From Chelydra serpentina (lineage: Eukaryota > Chordata > Testudines > Chelydridae), in assembly GCA_037349315.1 (NCBI GenBank), contig JBAIAC010000033.1, forward strand, positions 11,178,001 through 11,242,000: a stretch of DNA of 64,000 bases, given 5' to 3'. The notes under the pieces are model-generated. The model was not told where the DNA came from and did no database searches. It saw only the letters and a program-made list of their open reading frames with translations. The position numbers were made by a program, and so were the translations under genes. Of this stretch, positions 11,848-21,925 are shown piece after piece (position 1 is the stretch's first letter; each line of letters begins with the position of its first letter).

Positions 11848-12735
11848 ATAGTTTTTGAGTCAACCCAAAACAAAAACTGACTTTTTTTGGAGAACTGAAA
11901 AAGTTTTAAAAAATTATTTGGGGTTGCATTAAATGTTACATTTGACTCAAAACAAAACACTTACTTTAAAAAATTTTAGCTTAGTTTTTTTTTTTTTAAA
12001 AAAAGGCACAATTTCAAACAAAAAAGTCATTTTGAATTGATAGTCGAAAGATTTCATTTGGAAAATGTTGAAATTAAATGTGTTGGGTTTTTTAATTTTG
12101 GGGGGATATTTAGACTAAAACAATCTGTAGTATTTGATACAAATTTGTGAAATGTTTGGTCAATTCAAATCTGCATTTTTTTGGCACAAAAAAAAAATTT
12201 CAGTCCAAAACTTTTGCCCAGCTCTACACGTGAGGGATGTAAAGAAATCTCTCGGAGGTGTTTTGTGGGAGTTCAGTACAACTGTGGAGGATTTGATTTG
12301 TTCATTATGTTCCTGTCATAGTGACATGACCCATCAGGTCTTAGTAACAAACAGGCATGACAGAGCCTTCAAATTCCTGACTGAAGCCAGAATATATGTC
12401 ATCTGAATTAGGATTCAGAAGGGTTTCTACTCTACTTTTTCCCATTCTACCAGGCATCTTAATCTCATTCAGTGACTGCCAAAGCTTGGAAGCCTCTCTA
12501 CATAGTACACTTTATATAAGATACAGGGGAAGGAAAATCATATTTTCAACTGCCTGCTGCTGGCAGGCAGTAGGGATCTGTAGCAGGAGAAGCAAATTCA
12601 GAGTTGGCAATTTAGGTTATTGCCTTTTACTAGGCTTTTAAAACTAAATAGCCAAATAATTTTTATTGCTCTAATGCTGCTTTATTGAACAATAGGAAAT
12701 AGAGTCCAAACATGTAATATAGGATTATAAGGCAA
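11848..12735. other. No gene seen; A/T homopolymers
   Basis: Contains T- and A-runs at about 11985-12004 and 12188-12196, and a short hairpin 'cctgctgctggcaggcag' at about 12552. The 90- and 81-codon plus-strand frames at 12134-12641 show no recognisable domain. Confidence 0.4.
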
Positions 12736-12799
12736 TTCAACTCCCATTAAAGCCAATGGACGACTCCTGTTGACTTGAATAGAAGTTGGATTTGGCCCA
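12736..12799. repeat. Palindromic short repeat ('gaagtcaatgg' family)
   Basis: 'Caactcccattaaagccaat' and 'gttgacttgaatagaagttg' are the two arms. The copy ends 'gatttggccca', matching the other family members. Confidence 0.45.
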
Positions 12800-13147
12800 C
12801 ATCAACCAACCAGCATCTGATGTAATACTGATGCTGGTGAATGCATGTAGAGTACAGAAAGGTTAGTGAGTATAGCGAGAGAATACATCTTTCCTGGAAC
12901 AATAGGATTTACTCCTGTTAGATTTAACACCATCCTCATCACCTCACTGACACAATGCCACATGGAAAAGAAAAGGAAAACTCTTAGCTATTTTCCTTTC
13001 CTTCCTCTGTCCCCAGCTCCTAATCTCTAGGAACTATAACATAAACCAAGGTACAAACATGTACTAAACCTTCTGGACTGTAATGTATTCAGTGGCAATT
13101 CCCAAATGATACCATTCTGGATTCAGATTTTTTCCTTAATATTAGAT

Positions 13148-13375
13148 TAATAAATTCATAGGGTTTTTTAAGGCCGGAAAGGATTTATGATGCCCTGCAT
13201 AGCACAGGCCATAGAATTTCACCCAGTAATTTCTGCATCAAGCCCATAACTTGTGGATAAGATACAGCATATCTTTTAGAAAGATATCCAGTCTTGATTT
13301 AAAGACTTCATGTGGTGGAGAATCCACTATGTCACTAGTTAAATTATTTTAATTGCTAATTACCCAATTATGTTC
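13148..13375 (-). mobile_element. CR1 LINE 3'-end fragment, minus strand
   Basis: The plus strand reads the complement of a CR1 tail: 'aattcatagggttttttaag', 'catagcacaggccatagaat', 'agcatatcttttagaaagat', 'cagtcttgatttaaagactt' and 'ggagaatccactatgtcac'. This wording recurs at the minus-strand end of many turtle CR1 copies as I remember them. It is strongly diverged and truncated. Confidence 0.65.
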
Positions 13376-14508
13376 TCTGGCAGCGATTCTAGGGATGGTC
13401 TCCAGACCCCCTAGAAATGAATTATTATAAAAATAGAATTATTTCAGATTAAAATCATATCTGCCCTCTTTCTCCATGAACAGTTATCTCTATAAGGTGG
13501 ATCTTAAGGTGATAAGCATTTGGGTGTACTAGAAACCCAGCACAACATGTTTTTGCAAGTAGTTAATAAACTCAGACCAAGGCAGTTAACAATAGCTCAG
13601 GAAAGGTTCTTAACTGTAGAGACCTCTCCCAACATCATGAATAAGGGAAGCAGCCATACTTCAGTGTGTGGGTGGTTTGAGATAATGTGTTCCAAAAGGA
13701 TGGAGGTAAGTGGGAGATCATGAGCAATGAATTCAAATGGCATGGTGTTTTTTCCATGTTGGGAATAAGGAGTTAGCCCCAGGAATAAATAGACTGGGGT
13801 CATAGACAATACTGTATATAAATTGTCCTACAAGGGGTTTACAGGACTTCAGTTGCTTCCAACAGTTCTTTATATTCCCTGCCAAATCATTTAAAAAGAA
13901 AGAGAAGCCTGATTCCAGACTGATTAAATGTACATCAGAATAAGAGAATAAACCATTGGTTCATGTTCCGTTCTGTTGCATACAGCTCAGTTGAGATTAC
14001 TTTTTAACTACCACCACCCTCCAAAGCACTTGTAAAATAATATAGTGAGTAATTCATTGTATCGTTTGGCACAGTTTCTCCTTTTTACTCTAAAGTGACT
14101 TACATTGGCATCTTGGAATTGGCTCCTCTTATTCCCCCTACACTCTTCCTTGGTTCATTCCCAACCTTTTCTTTGTATGGATACTGGCCTTTTGCACATG
14201 CAATTTGAGACCAGGGAAAAGGTGCTTTGAACAGTTGGATCACCTAACCAACACTTGTTGCACTGCATTTCTAAAAACTATTCTCCCTTTAAAGAGAAGA
14301 ATTTTCTCCCTGAGTTGAATTGTGGGTGGCCATAACTTGATATAAATATCCAGTTTAACTTTGTGTCTTCTACTCAGAATAACTTTCACTATTTATTCTG
14401 CAGTGTTTCAGTTGTTTTACTTATATTTAATGGTGTTATTGTTACCTAAAATATCCTTGCAGATTCTTAATGTAGTTTAAGGCAGAAAACCAAACTCTAC
14501 TGATGGAG
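13376..14508. other. No identifiable feature
   Basis: AT-rich. The overlapping 67- and 70-codon frames at 13520-13809 on opposite strands have no motif support. Confidence 0.4.
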
Positions 14509-14601
14509 CAAGATTCTGAGGGCAGATGCTCATCAGGTATAAATTGTCGTAACTCTGGTCACTTCAAAGGAGCAATGACAATTTACAGCAGCTGAAGATC
14601 T
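14509..14601. repeat. Palindromic short repeat, 'ggtataaattgtcgtaactc' type
   Basis: 'Caggtataaattgtcgtaac' and 'caatgacaatttacagcag' are inverted arms around 'ctggtcacttcaaagg'. It is one of the small foldback repeats of this window, and diverged. Confidence 0.35.
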
Positions 14602-15258
14602 GCAGCATATTCTTTAAATTCACTGTTAGGAGATGCAACAATTATTGAAATATAGTTTCTCAAAACTCGTTTTGAGAGTTTAATAGGCAAAAGTAGCCTA
14701 GTCCAGAGCACCAGAGGTGGAGCTGTGATGACAAAGAAGAAATCAGCTTCAGGGGAATTATTTACAAATATCTCTTTCCTCAACTGGCCTTTTATGTGGT
14801 GCAATTGGGTTATTCTGTGTTAGCTATTCACAAACAACCATTCCTGCAGGCCAGACATACATCTGAAGTAAACTACTGTAATTCCATTAGAATCAACAAA
14901 CTTGCATCAACTGACACTCAGTTTGTCTTAATGTGTGTGATACAAGTCACCTACATATGCATAGTGCCTGCTGTGAGATGGGTACCTCCTTGCTGTGGCA
15001 ATTAAAGTAAGGGGAGAAAGGGGGAGTGATGGGTCAGAGAAGGAGCCCATATTTTTCTACGTGTTACTTTTTTTCCTGCAGAACAAGCACTAGAAGTTTG
15101 AGAAATTTGTGCCTAATGTAGAAGGAATGACTTCCAGGGAAGTCAATGAGGATATCTGAGAAATGTTGCCTAGTGGTCATCTTTTCACAAAACATACTTT
15201 TCAGCAGCAAGCTCACAGAACAAACACTATTTTTATGACCACAGCGTACTAGAAAGTA
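14602..15258. other. No gene seen upstream of the intact CR1
   Basis: No recognisable feature. The boundary with the CR1 5' end is placed at about 15259, where the text changes to 'gagctgtaaacaggggagt'. Confidence 0.4.
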
Positions 15259-15426
15259 GAGCTGTAAACAGGGGAGTTTGAGTGGGAGTTTCTAAGGGGA
15301 GTCTGTATTTTGGGATTCGTTTGGGGTTTGTTCTGCTGTAGGTGGTGGTGTTGTGCTTTGTTTTGTGTTTTCCGGGCTAACAGGATTTAGGTGAGAAGGC
15401 TGGCAGATATAGAGGCAGCAGTGGTC
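15259..15426 (+). promoter_or_regulatory. CR1 5' untranslated region / putative internal promoter
   Basis: This 168-bp leader, rich in G and T on the plus strand ('gtttggggtttgttctgctg' and 'gtaggtggtggtgttgtg'), precedes ORF1 of the intact CR1. In CR1 elements the promoter lies within the 5' untranslated region, so a promoter role is expected from the family, though no specific box is visible. A stop codon at 15388-15390 closes the ORF1 frame just upstream. Confidence 0.5.
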
Positions 15427-16560
15427 ATGAGCCAAGCAGTGGAGGACACAATGAGGATGACTGGATGTGGCACCTGCGGTATGTATATGATTGTGGAGGG
15501 GGTACCTGATAAGAGTTTTGTCTGCATGAAGTGCCGCCTGATAGAGCTGATGGAAGAAAAGATCCGAGGATTGGAGATGCAAGTGGAAACTCTGGTTGAG
15601 TTTAGACGGGGGTTCGAGCAGTTGATGGAGGAAAGGCACGAGGTGGCTGATGGGGAAAGCTCAGAGATGCAGATGGAAGCGGGATCAAAGGCCTCTGAGG
15701 GGGGACTGCCGGGTGAAGAAAATGGACAGTGGACGCATGTGACTATGAGAACCAGGCAGAGGAAAAGACGGGCCAGTGAAGGAGAAATTGAGCTCAAGAA
15801 CAGGTTTGCAGAGTTGGAGAATGAAGAAGGGATACAGCAGGTGGTCACTGAAGGTGGAAGGGCAAGCAAGAAGAGAAGAGCGGCTAGTCCCATAGAAGAA
15901 GGGGAAGAGTCGATGGGGACAACACCAAACATGAGCCCCAGGAGGATACAGGATGGGTTGAAGAGGATTACAAGGGAAAATAGGAATGGAAAGGACTTGC
16001 AGCCAGAGGGAACAGGGGATAGACTGGAGAACCGCACTGTCACCAGGAAAAGGCAGGTCTACGTGATTGGGGACTCCTTACTGAGACGAATAGACAGACC
16101 TGTAACCAGAGCTGATCCAGAGAACAGAAGGGTGTGCTGTCTACCGGGTGCTAAGATACGGGATGTGGACCTGAGGTTGAAGAGGATCCTAAAGGGAGCG
16201 GGAAAGAATCCATTGATCATCCTTCACGTAGGAACAAATGACACGGCTAGATTCTCACTGGAACGAATCAAGGGGGACTATGCCAGGCTGGGGAAGACGC
16301 TTAAGGAAATCGAGGCTCAGGTAATCTTCAGTGGGATTCTACCTGTTCCTAGAGAAGGGCAACAAAGGTGTGACAGGATTATGATGATCAACAGATGGCT
16401 CAGGGATTGGTGCTACAAGGAGGGCTTTGGGATGTATGGCCACTGGGAGGCATTCATGGACAGAGGACTGTTCTCTCGGGATGGACTTCACCTGAGTAGG
16501 GAAGGAAATAGACTTCTAGGATGGAGGCTGGCACAACTGATCAAGAGAGCTTTAAACTAG
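15427..16560 (+). CDS. CR1 ORF1 protein: zinc-finger-like, coiled-coil, SGNH esterase
   Basis: The frame is open from 15391 (a GTG), but the first ATG is at 15427, with G at -3, giving a 377-residue protein. N-terminal C14-x2-C17 ... C33-x2-C36 form a likely zinc-binding knuckle, followed by a Leu/Glu-rich stretch (about 37-72) that looks like a coiled coil and an acidic and basic linker with 'RKRR' and 'KKRR' clusters. The C-terminal half (about 210-375) is an SGNH-hydrolase fold: GDS at 215-217 (nucleophile S217), G241, GTND at 269-272 and DGLH at 352-355 (D352, H355). All expected catalytic residues are present. In CR1 families ORF1 proteins bind nucleic acid, and the esterase may act on lipid or acetyl groups; the exact substrate is unknown. 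The last 40 bases overlap ORF2 in another frame. Confidence 0.85.
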   Translation: MSQAVEDTMRMTGCGTCGMYMIVEGVPDKSFVCMKCRLIELMEEKIRGLEMQVETLVEFRRGFEQLMEERHEVADGESSEMQMEAGSKASEGGLPGEENGQWTHVTMRTRQRKRRASEGEIELKNRFAELENEEGIQQVVTEGGRASKKRRAASPIEEGEESMGTTPNMSPRRIQDGLKRITRENRNGKDLQPEGTGDRLENRTVTRKRQVYVIGDSLLRRIDRPVTRADPENRRVCCLPGAKIRDVDLRLKRILKGAGKNPLIILHVGTNDTARFSLERIKGDYARLGKTLKEIEAQVIFSGILPVPREGQQRCDRIMMINRWLRDWCYKEGFGMYGHWEAFMDRGLFSRDGLHLSREGNRLLGWRLAQLIKRALN

Positions 16561-19553
16561 GAATTTGGGGGAGACGGTTGGGAGATGTCCAGGTAATCTC
16601 CACGCTGGATTTTAACATTGAGAGGGAAGACAACCAAGTAAGAGAGGATATAGCTGGGGGTAGGAGAATGGAGATAAGGAGGAAGGGCAGAGTGGATACT
16701 AGTCAAATAGGTCATACTGGCAGTACAATGTCCATACCAAATTGGGTAAGGAATGTGAGTGAGGCCAAACAGCAAAAATTAAGATGTTTGTACACCAATG
16801 CGAGGAGCCTAGGTAACAAAATGGAGGAATTAGAGCTACTGGTCCAGGAAGTGAAACCAGATATCATAGGAATAACCGAAACATGGTGGAATAGTAGTCA
16901 TGACTGGAGTACAGGTATTGAAGGGTATGTGCTGTTTAGGAAAGATAGAAATAAAGGTAAAGGTGGGGGAGTAGCATTGTATATCAATGATGAGGTAGAC
17001 TGTAAAGAAATAAAAAGTGATGGAATGGATAAGACAGAGTCTGTCTGGGCAAAAATCACATTGGGGAAGAAAACTACTAGAGCCTCCCCTGGGATAGTGC
17101 TTGGGGTGTGCTATAGACCACCGGGATCTAATTTGGATAGGGATAGAGACCTCTTTAATGTTTTTAAGGAAGTAAATACTAATGGGAACTGTGTGATCAT
17201 GGGAGACTTCAACTTCCCAGATATAGATTGGAGAACAAGTGCTAGTAATAATAATAGGGCTCAGATTTTCCTAGATATGATAGCTGATGAATTCCTTCAT
17301 CAGGTAGTTGCTGAACCAACAAGGGGGGATGCCATTTTAGATTTGGTTTTGGTGAGTAGTGAGGACCTCATTGAAGAAATGGTTGTAGGGGACAACCTTG
17401 GCTCGAGTGATCATGAGCTAATTCAGTTCAAACTAAATGGAAGGATAAACAAAAATAAATCTGAGACCAGGGTTTTTGATTTCAAAAGGGCTAACTTTAA
17501 TAAGTTAAGGAAATTAGTTAGGGAAGTGGATTGGACTAAAGAATTTATGGACCTAAAGGCGGAGGAGGCCTGGGATTATTTCAAGTTAAAGTTGCAGAAG
17601 CTATCAGAAGCCTGTATCCCAAGAAAGGGGAAACAATTCATAGGCAGGGGTTTTAGACCAAGCTGGATGAGCAAGCATCTGAGAGAGGTGATTAAGAAAA
17701 AACAGAAAGCATACAAGGAGTGGAAGATGGGAGGGATCAGCAAAGAAACCTACCTTATTGAGGTCAGAGCATGTAGGGATAAAGTGAGACAGGCTAAAAG
17801 GCATGTAGAATTGGACCTTGCAAAGGGAATTAAAACCAATAGTAAAAAGTTTTATAGCCATATAAATAGGAAGAAAACAAAGAAAGAAGAAGTGGGACCG
17901 CTAAACACTGAGGATGGAGTGGAGGTTAAGGATAATCTAGGCATGGCTCAATATCTAAACAAATACTTTGCCTCAGTCTTTAATGAGGCTAATGAGGAGA
18001 TTAGGAATAGTGGCAGCATGACAAATGGGAATAAGGATGTGGGGGTAGATATTACCATATCCGAGGTAGAAGCCAAACTTGAACAGCTTAATGAGAGTAA
18101 ATCAGGCGGCCCAGATAATCTTCATCCAAGAATATTAAAGGAACTGGCACACGAAATTGCAAGCCCATTAGCAAAAATTTTTAATGAATCTCTAAACTCA
18201 GGGGTTGTACCGTTTGACTGGAGAATAGCTAATATAGTTCCTATTTTTAAGAAAGGGAAAAAAAGTGACCCGGGTAACTACAGGCCTGTTAGTTTGACAT
18301 CTGTAGTATGCAAGGTCTTGGAAAAAATTTTGAAGGAGAAAGTAGTTAAGGACCTTGAGGTCAATGGCAATTGGGACAAATTACAACATGGTTTTACAAA
18401 AGGTAGATCGTGCCAAACCAACTTGATCTCCTTCTTTGAGAAAGTAACAGATTTTTTAGATAAAGGAAACGCAGTGGATCTAATCTACCTCGATTTCAGT
18501 AAGGCATTTGATACAGTACCACATGAGGAATTATCGGTTAAATTGGAAAAGATGGGGATCAATATGAAAATTGAGAGGTGGATAAGGAACTGGTTAAAGG
18601 GGAGACTACAGCGGGTCATACTGAAAGGTGAACTGTCAGGTTGGAGGGAGGTTACTAGTGGAGTTCCTCAAGGTTCAGTTTTGGGACCAATTTTATTTAA
18701 TCTGTTTATTACTGACCTCGGCACCAAGAGTGGGAGTGTGCTAATAAAGTTTGCAGATGACACAAAGTTGGGAGGTATTGCCAATTCAGAAAAGGATCGG
18801 GATATCCTACAGGAAGATCTGGATGACCTTGTAAACTGGAGTAATAGTAATAGGATGAAATTTAATAGTGAGAAGTGTAAGGTTATGCATTTAGGGATTA
18901 ATAACAAGAATTTTAGTTATAAGCTGGGGACGCATCAGTTGGAAGTAACGGAAGAGGAGAAGGACCTCGGAGTCCTGGTTGATCACAGGATGACTATGAG
19001 TCGCCAATGTGATGTGGCCGTGAAAAACGCTAATGCGGTCTTGGGATGCATTAGGCGAGGTATTTCTAGTAGAGATAAGGAGGTGTTAGTACCGTTATAC
19101 AAGGCACTGGTAAGACCTCATTTGGAATACTGTGTGCAGTTCTGGTCTCCCATGTTTAAGAAGGATGAATTCAAACTGGAACAGGTACAAAGAAGGGCCA
19201 CTAGGATGATCCGAGGAATGGAAAACCTGTCGTATGAAAGGAGACTCAAGGAGCTTGGTTTGTTTACCTTAACCAAAAGAAGGCTGAGGGGAGATATGAT
19301 TGCTCTCTTTAAATATATCAGAGGGATAAATACCAGGGAGGGAGAGGAATTATTTCAGCTCAGTACCAATGTGGACACAAGAACAAATGGATATAAACTG
19401 GCCATCAGGAAGTTTAGACTGGAAATTAGACGAAGGTTTCTAACCATCAGAGGAGTGAAGTTCTGGAACAGCCTTCCAAGGGAAGCAGTGGGGGCAAAAG
19501 ACCTAACTGGCTTCAAGATTAAGCTAGATACGTTTATGGAGGGGATGGTTTGA
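16521..19553 (+). CDS. CR1 ORF2 protein: endonuclease and reverse transcriptase
   Basis: 1010 residues from the first in-frame ATG. Translation may instead start at a later Met (residues 50, 70 or 101). The endonuclease domain spans about 86-305 with TNAR (N93), ITETWW (E120), CYRPPG (Y198), GDFN (D229, N231) and SSDH (D297, H298), the APE-like set that nicks the target. The linker (about 310-520) is Lys-rich. The reverse transcriptase has NYRPVSL (586-592), motif A DFSKAFD (658-664), motif B SGVPQGS (713-719) and the catalytic FADD (744-747). A CR1-type C-terminal region with PLYKALVRPHLEYC ends near 871, followed by a conserved tail. No stop or frameshift interrupts it. The protein would copy CR1 RNA at the nick by target-primed reverse transcription. 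The start overlaps ORF1 by 40 bases, so ORF2 is probably made by re-initiation or leaky scanning. Confidence 0.93.
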   Translation: MEAGTTDQESFKLGIWGRRLGDVQVISTLDFNIEREDNQVREDIAGGRRMEIRRKGRVDTSQIGHTGSTMSIPNWVRNVSEAKQQKLRCLYTNARSLGNKMEELELLVQEVKPDIIGITETWWNSSHDWSTGIEGYVLFRKDRNKGKGGGVALYINDEVDCKEIKSDGMDKTESVWAKITLGKKTTRASPGIVLGVCYRPPGSNLDRDRDLFNVFKEVNTNGNCVIMGDFNFPDIDWRTSASNNNRAQIFLDMIADEFLHQVVAEPTRGDAILDLVLVSSEDLIEEMVVGDNLGSSDHELIQFKLNGRINKNKSETRVFDFKRANFNKLRKLVREVDWTKEFMDLKAEEAWDYFKLKLQKLSEACIPRKGKQFIGRGFRPSWMSKHLREVIKKKQKAYKEWKMGGISKETYLIEVRACRDKVRQAKRHVELDLAKGIKTNSKKFYSHINRKKTKKEEVGPLNTEDGVEVKDNLGMAQYLNKYFASVFNEANEEIRNSGSMTNGNKDVGVDITISEVEAKLEQLNESKSGGPDNLHPRILKELAHEIASPLAKIFNESLNSGVVPFDWRIANIVPIFKKGKKSDPGNYRPVSLTSVVCKVLEKILKEKVVKDLEVNGNWDKLQHGFTKGRSCQTNLISFFEKVTDFLDKGNAVDLIYLDFSKAFDTVPHEELSVKLEKMGINMKIERWIRNWLKGRLQRVILKGELSGWREVTSGVPQGSVLGPILFNLFITDLGTKSGSVLIKFADDTKLGGIANSEKDRDILQEDLDDLVNWSNSNRMKFNSEKCKVMHLGINNKNFSYKLGTHQLEVTEEEKDLGVLVDHRMTMSRQCDVAVKNANAVLGCIRRGISSRDKEVLVPLYKALVRPHLEYCVQFWSPMFKKDEFKLEQVQRRATRMIRGMENLSYERRLKELGLFTLTKRRLRGDMIALFKYIRGINTREGEELFQLSTNVDTRTNGYKLAIRKFRLEIRRRFLTIRGVKFWNSLPREAVGAKDLTGFKIKLDTFMEGMV

Positions 19554-19998
19554 TGGGATAACATGATCTTAGTCAAAGGTCAATTAATTGCCATCAGTGG
19601 TAAATAGGACCAATGGTCAATGATGGGATGTTAGAAGTTACTACAGAGAACTTTTTCCTGGGTGTCTGGCTGGTGAGTCTTGCCCACATGCTCGGGGTTC
19701 AGCTGATCGCCATATTTGGGGTCGGGAAGGAATTTTCCTCCAGGGTAGATTGGCAGAGGCCCTGGAGGTTTTTTTGCCTTCCTCTGCAGCATGGGGCACG
19801 GGTCACTTACCGGAGGATTCTCTGCATCTTGAAGTCTTTAAACCATGATTTGAGGACTTCAATAGCTGAGACATAGGTGAGAGGATTATTCCAGGAGTGG
19901 GTGGGTGAGATTCTGTGGCCTGCATTGTGCAGGAGGTCAGACTAGATGATCATAATGGTCCCTTCTGACCTAAAAGTCTATGAGTCTATGAGTCTATG
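19554..19998 (+). other. CR1 3' untranslated region and terminal microsatellite
   Basis: This 445-bp tail contains the conserved 'gaaggaattttcctccag', 'gaggtcagactagatgatca' and 'atggtcccttctgacc' segments. It ends in 'tctatgag' units at 19977-19998, the site recognised by the CR1 reverse transcriptase during priming in this family. The 87-codon open frame at 19613-19876 is not a gene. Confidence 0.85.
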
Positions 19999-20261
19999 TA
20001 TTGAGTTCATCCATCTTCCAGTGCTCGATTCTACAAAGCATTAAAAATGTACTATAATGCAGTCTGTTTTAAATATCCTGAAGGTTTCACCACTTCCCTT
20101 TCGAAGACTGTTCCATTATGTAAAAGATCTCACTGTCAGGTTTTGTTTCTGATTAATTAAATTTTTTACTTCTGAATCCTACTCCTTTTCATCTCATCAA
20201 CCGCCCCTAGTATAACCCTTACCAATCACGCTTCATTCCTGGGTTTATGCACTTCTAGTAT

Positions 20262-20330
20262 CCTAGAAGAGAATTGTAGGACTGAAAGGGACCTCGAGAG
20301 GTCCCCTGGACTAGATGCGCAGATGACTAT
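20262..20330 (-). repeat. Possible CR1 terminal fragment, minus strand
   Basis: 'Aattgtaggactgaaaggga' followed by 'cctcgagaggtcccctggac' resembles the complement of a CR1 tail ('...gaggtcatctagtcc...'). It is only about 70 bases long and weak. Confidence 0.35.
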
Positions 20331-21045
20331 GGAATACCCCCTTATTTGTCACTTAGCCATACTATACATATTTAGCTTAAAAAAATGGAAGGAAAAGGTT
20401 GATAGTAATTCTCAGGATTTGTAATGGGGCAGAGAAGGCAGGCACTAGGACCCTTCTGAAGAATGGAAATCTCTTCTTTTGAGTCACCCTAATCAGATGC
20501 TGGAACCCTGCATCAAATACATAGGCAAGATTGTGTCATCGTCCTGAAACAGCTGCCAGGGGAGTGAATCCCTCCTTTACATTCCTGTTCAGTCCTGCTT
20601 AGATGGTGATTTCAGCTGCACGGGGGAAGAGCTGGAGCTATTCACTGGATATTTCCCCCCCTCACCTCTCATGAGCAGTTGAGTTGGGAGATGGTGGTCA
20701 GGGTGGGGAATGACAAGAACCCAGGGGCCATGTCTTTACTCCAAACTTGGTCGCACAGGTTGGCAGAAGCTGCTTCACGATAGAGCTGAAGCAATTTGCG
20801 AGAAGAGAGCAGGAGATGCATTGTGAGTGAGTCACAGTTCAGTCTCTGGTCTATTCAGGGGATGGGTATAGCTAGGAACCAACTTTTTAATTGGGGTAGA
20901 CTGTAAATTATAGTCCAGCCCTTAGTAATTTCTGCTGACAGATTCTGGCTGGTGAATCTTGTTATTTCTGGCCAGGGTGTAAGTGCAAGTGTCTCTCTAA
21001 ATCAGAGAGAACTATGGCTGGGACATAGAAAGTCCTGCAGGGAAG
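20331..21045. other. No identifiable feature
   Basis: No exon, RNA gene or repeat that I can name. Confidence 0.4.
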
Positions 21046-21176
21046 CCTTAAACTAGGGTGACCAGACAGCAAGTGTGAAAAGTCAGGGTAGGGGGAAATA
21101 GGCGCCTATATAAGAAAGACCCAAATATTGGGACTTTCCCTATAAAATCGGGACATCTGGTCACCCTACCTTAAAC
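21046..21176. mobile_element. Short hAT-type MITE with perfect 8-bp target duplication (element 21054-21168)
   Basis: A 115-bp element with ends TAGGGTGACCAGA and TCTGGTCACCCTA, perfect inverted complements of 13 bases. Both sides carry ccttaaac (21046-21053 and 21169-21176). The interior is non-coding ('aaatattgggactttccc' and 'cgggacatc'). The perfect duplication and short length mark a recently or cleanly inserted non-autonomous element. Confidence 0.9.
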
Positions 21177-21829
21177 AGGCTTGGGAAGGGAGCTCAGGCT
21201 AAGATTTGTTTTGTTCAAGTGAGCAGCAAAGTCAAATCCCAGAGTGGGGGTAAGTCTGGAGTATATGTGGTGTGTGCCTACTATTTTTCAGTGTGAGATT
21301 TATGCTCTTGTTTAAAGCATGTGCTTTGGAGGCAGACTCCCCTGTGTGGAGGTGTGGCCTGTACTCCCCTAGTGTGCGTGGTAGTATTATCTACTCTGCA
21401 GAACTTTAGTTTTGAAAAAAAAATTTTCAAAACAGAACTGAGACCTGTTAAAATATAGATGTATCCTAAAATCACTAATCACTCCAGGAGAGCCAAACAT
21501 GCAAACACACAACTCCACCAGATGAACTTTCATGATGCAAATTCACTAGTAGGTATTTGCATTGTAATTCAAGGTTCTTTAACATGAATTTAAGATTTTT
21601 TTAAGCTGATTGTTCAAAAGTTCTTGATGTTTCTTTTGTATCACTAGGGTTTTAGCTGCAGTTGAATTGTGTTGTGTTGAAAATATCTTTCTCCATATTG
21701 GATTTCCTCTCTTTCCTCTTCCTCTGACAATCCCTTAGTCTTTCCCACTTCCATCATGAGCACAAAGAAGACCTGGAACTCATACGCCATAGTGCCTGCA
21801 TTCACCCATACCTGTCATCACGTTGTCTT
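21177..21829. other. No identifiable feature
   Basis: AT-rich, and contains the short A-run at about 21417. No gene or repeat seen. Confidence 0.4.
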
Positions 21830-21925
21830 TCTAAATTGTATGATGTTTGGGGCCAGGACAGCATCTTCCTATATGTTCATACAGCACCTAGCCAGATGGG
21901 CCCCAGTGCTATTGTAACATAAAAT
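21830..21925 (+). repeat. SINE tail of the 'gcacctagc' type
   Basis: 'Gatgtttggggccaggacag', 'ttcatacagcacctagccag' and 'atgggccccagtgctattgt' match, with changes, the 3' part of a reptile SINE family that also appears reversed at 835-910. The family name is uncertain. Confidence 0.45.

Larger units (their letters stand above)
15259..19998 (+). mobile_element. Full-length CR1 LINE retrotransposon
   Basis: Non-LTR retrotransposon of about 4.74 kb. It has a GC-richer 5' untranslated region (15259-15426), two complete overlapping reading frames (15427-16560 and 16521-19553), a 3' untranslated region and the CR1-type terminal microsatellite of 'tctatgag' units at 19977-19998. CR1 elements end in such short tandem units instead of poly(A), and usually show no clear target duplication; I find none here. 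Most CR1 copies are heavily 5'-truncated, so a copy carrying both frames intact is uncommon. The 5' edge is inferred from the composition change and from remembered CR1 wording; the first bases may be off by tens. Confidence 0.9.

Noticed and set aside
15387..16043. 218-codon open frame on the minus strand opposite CR1 ORF1
   Set aside because: It is antisense to a coding region with biased codon use, and its Ser/Leu/Pro-rich translation shows no domain.
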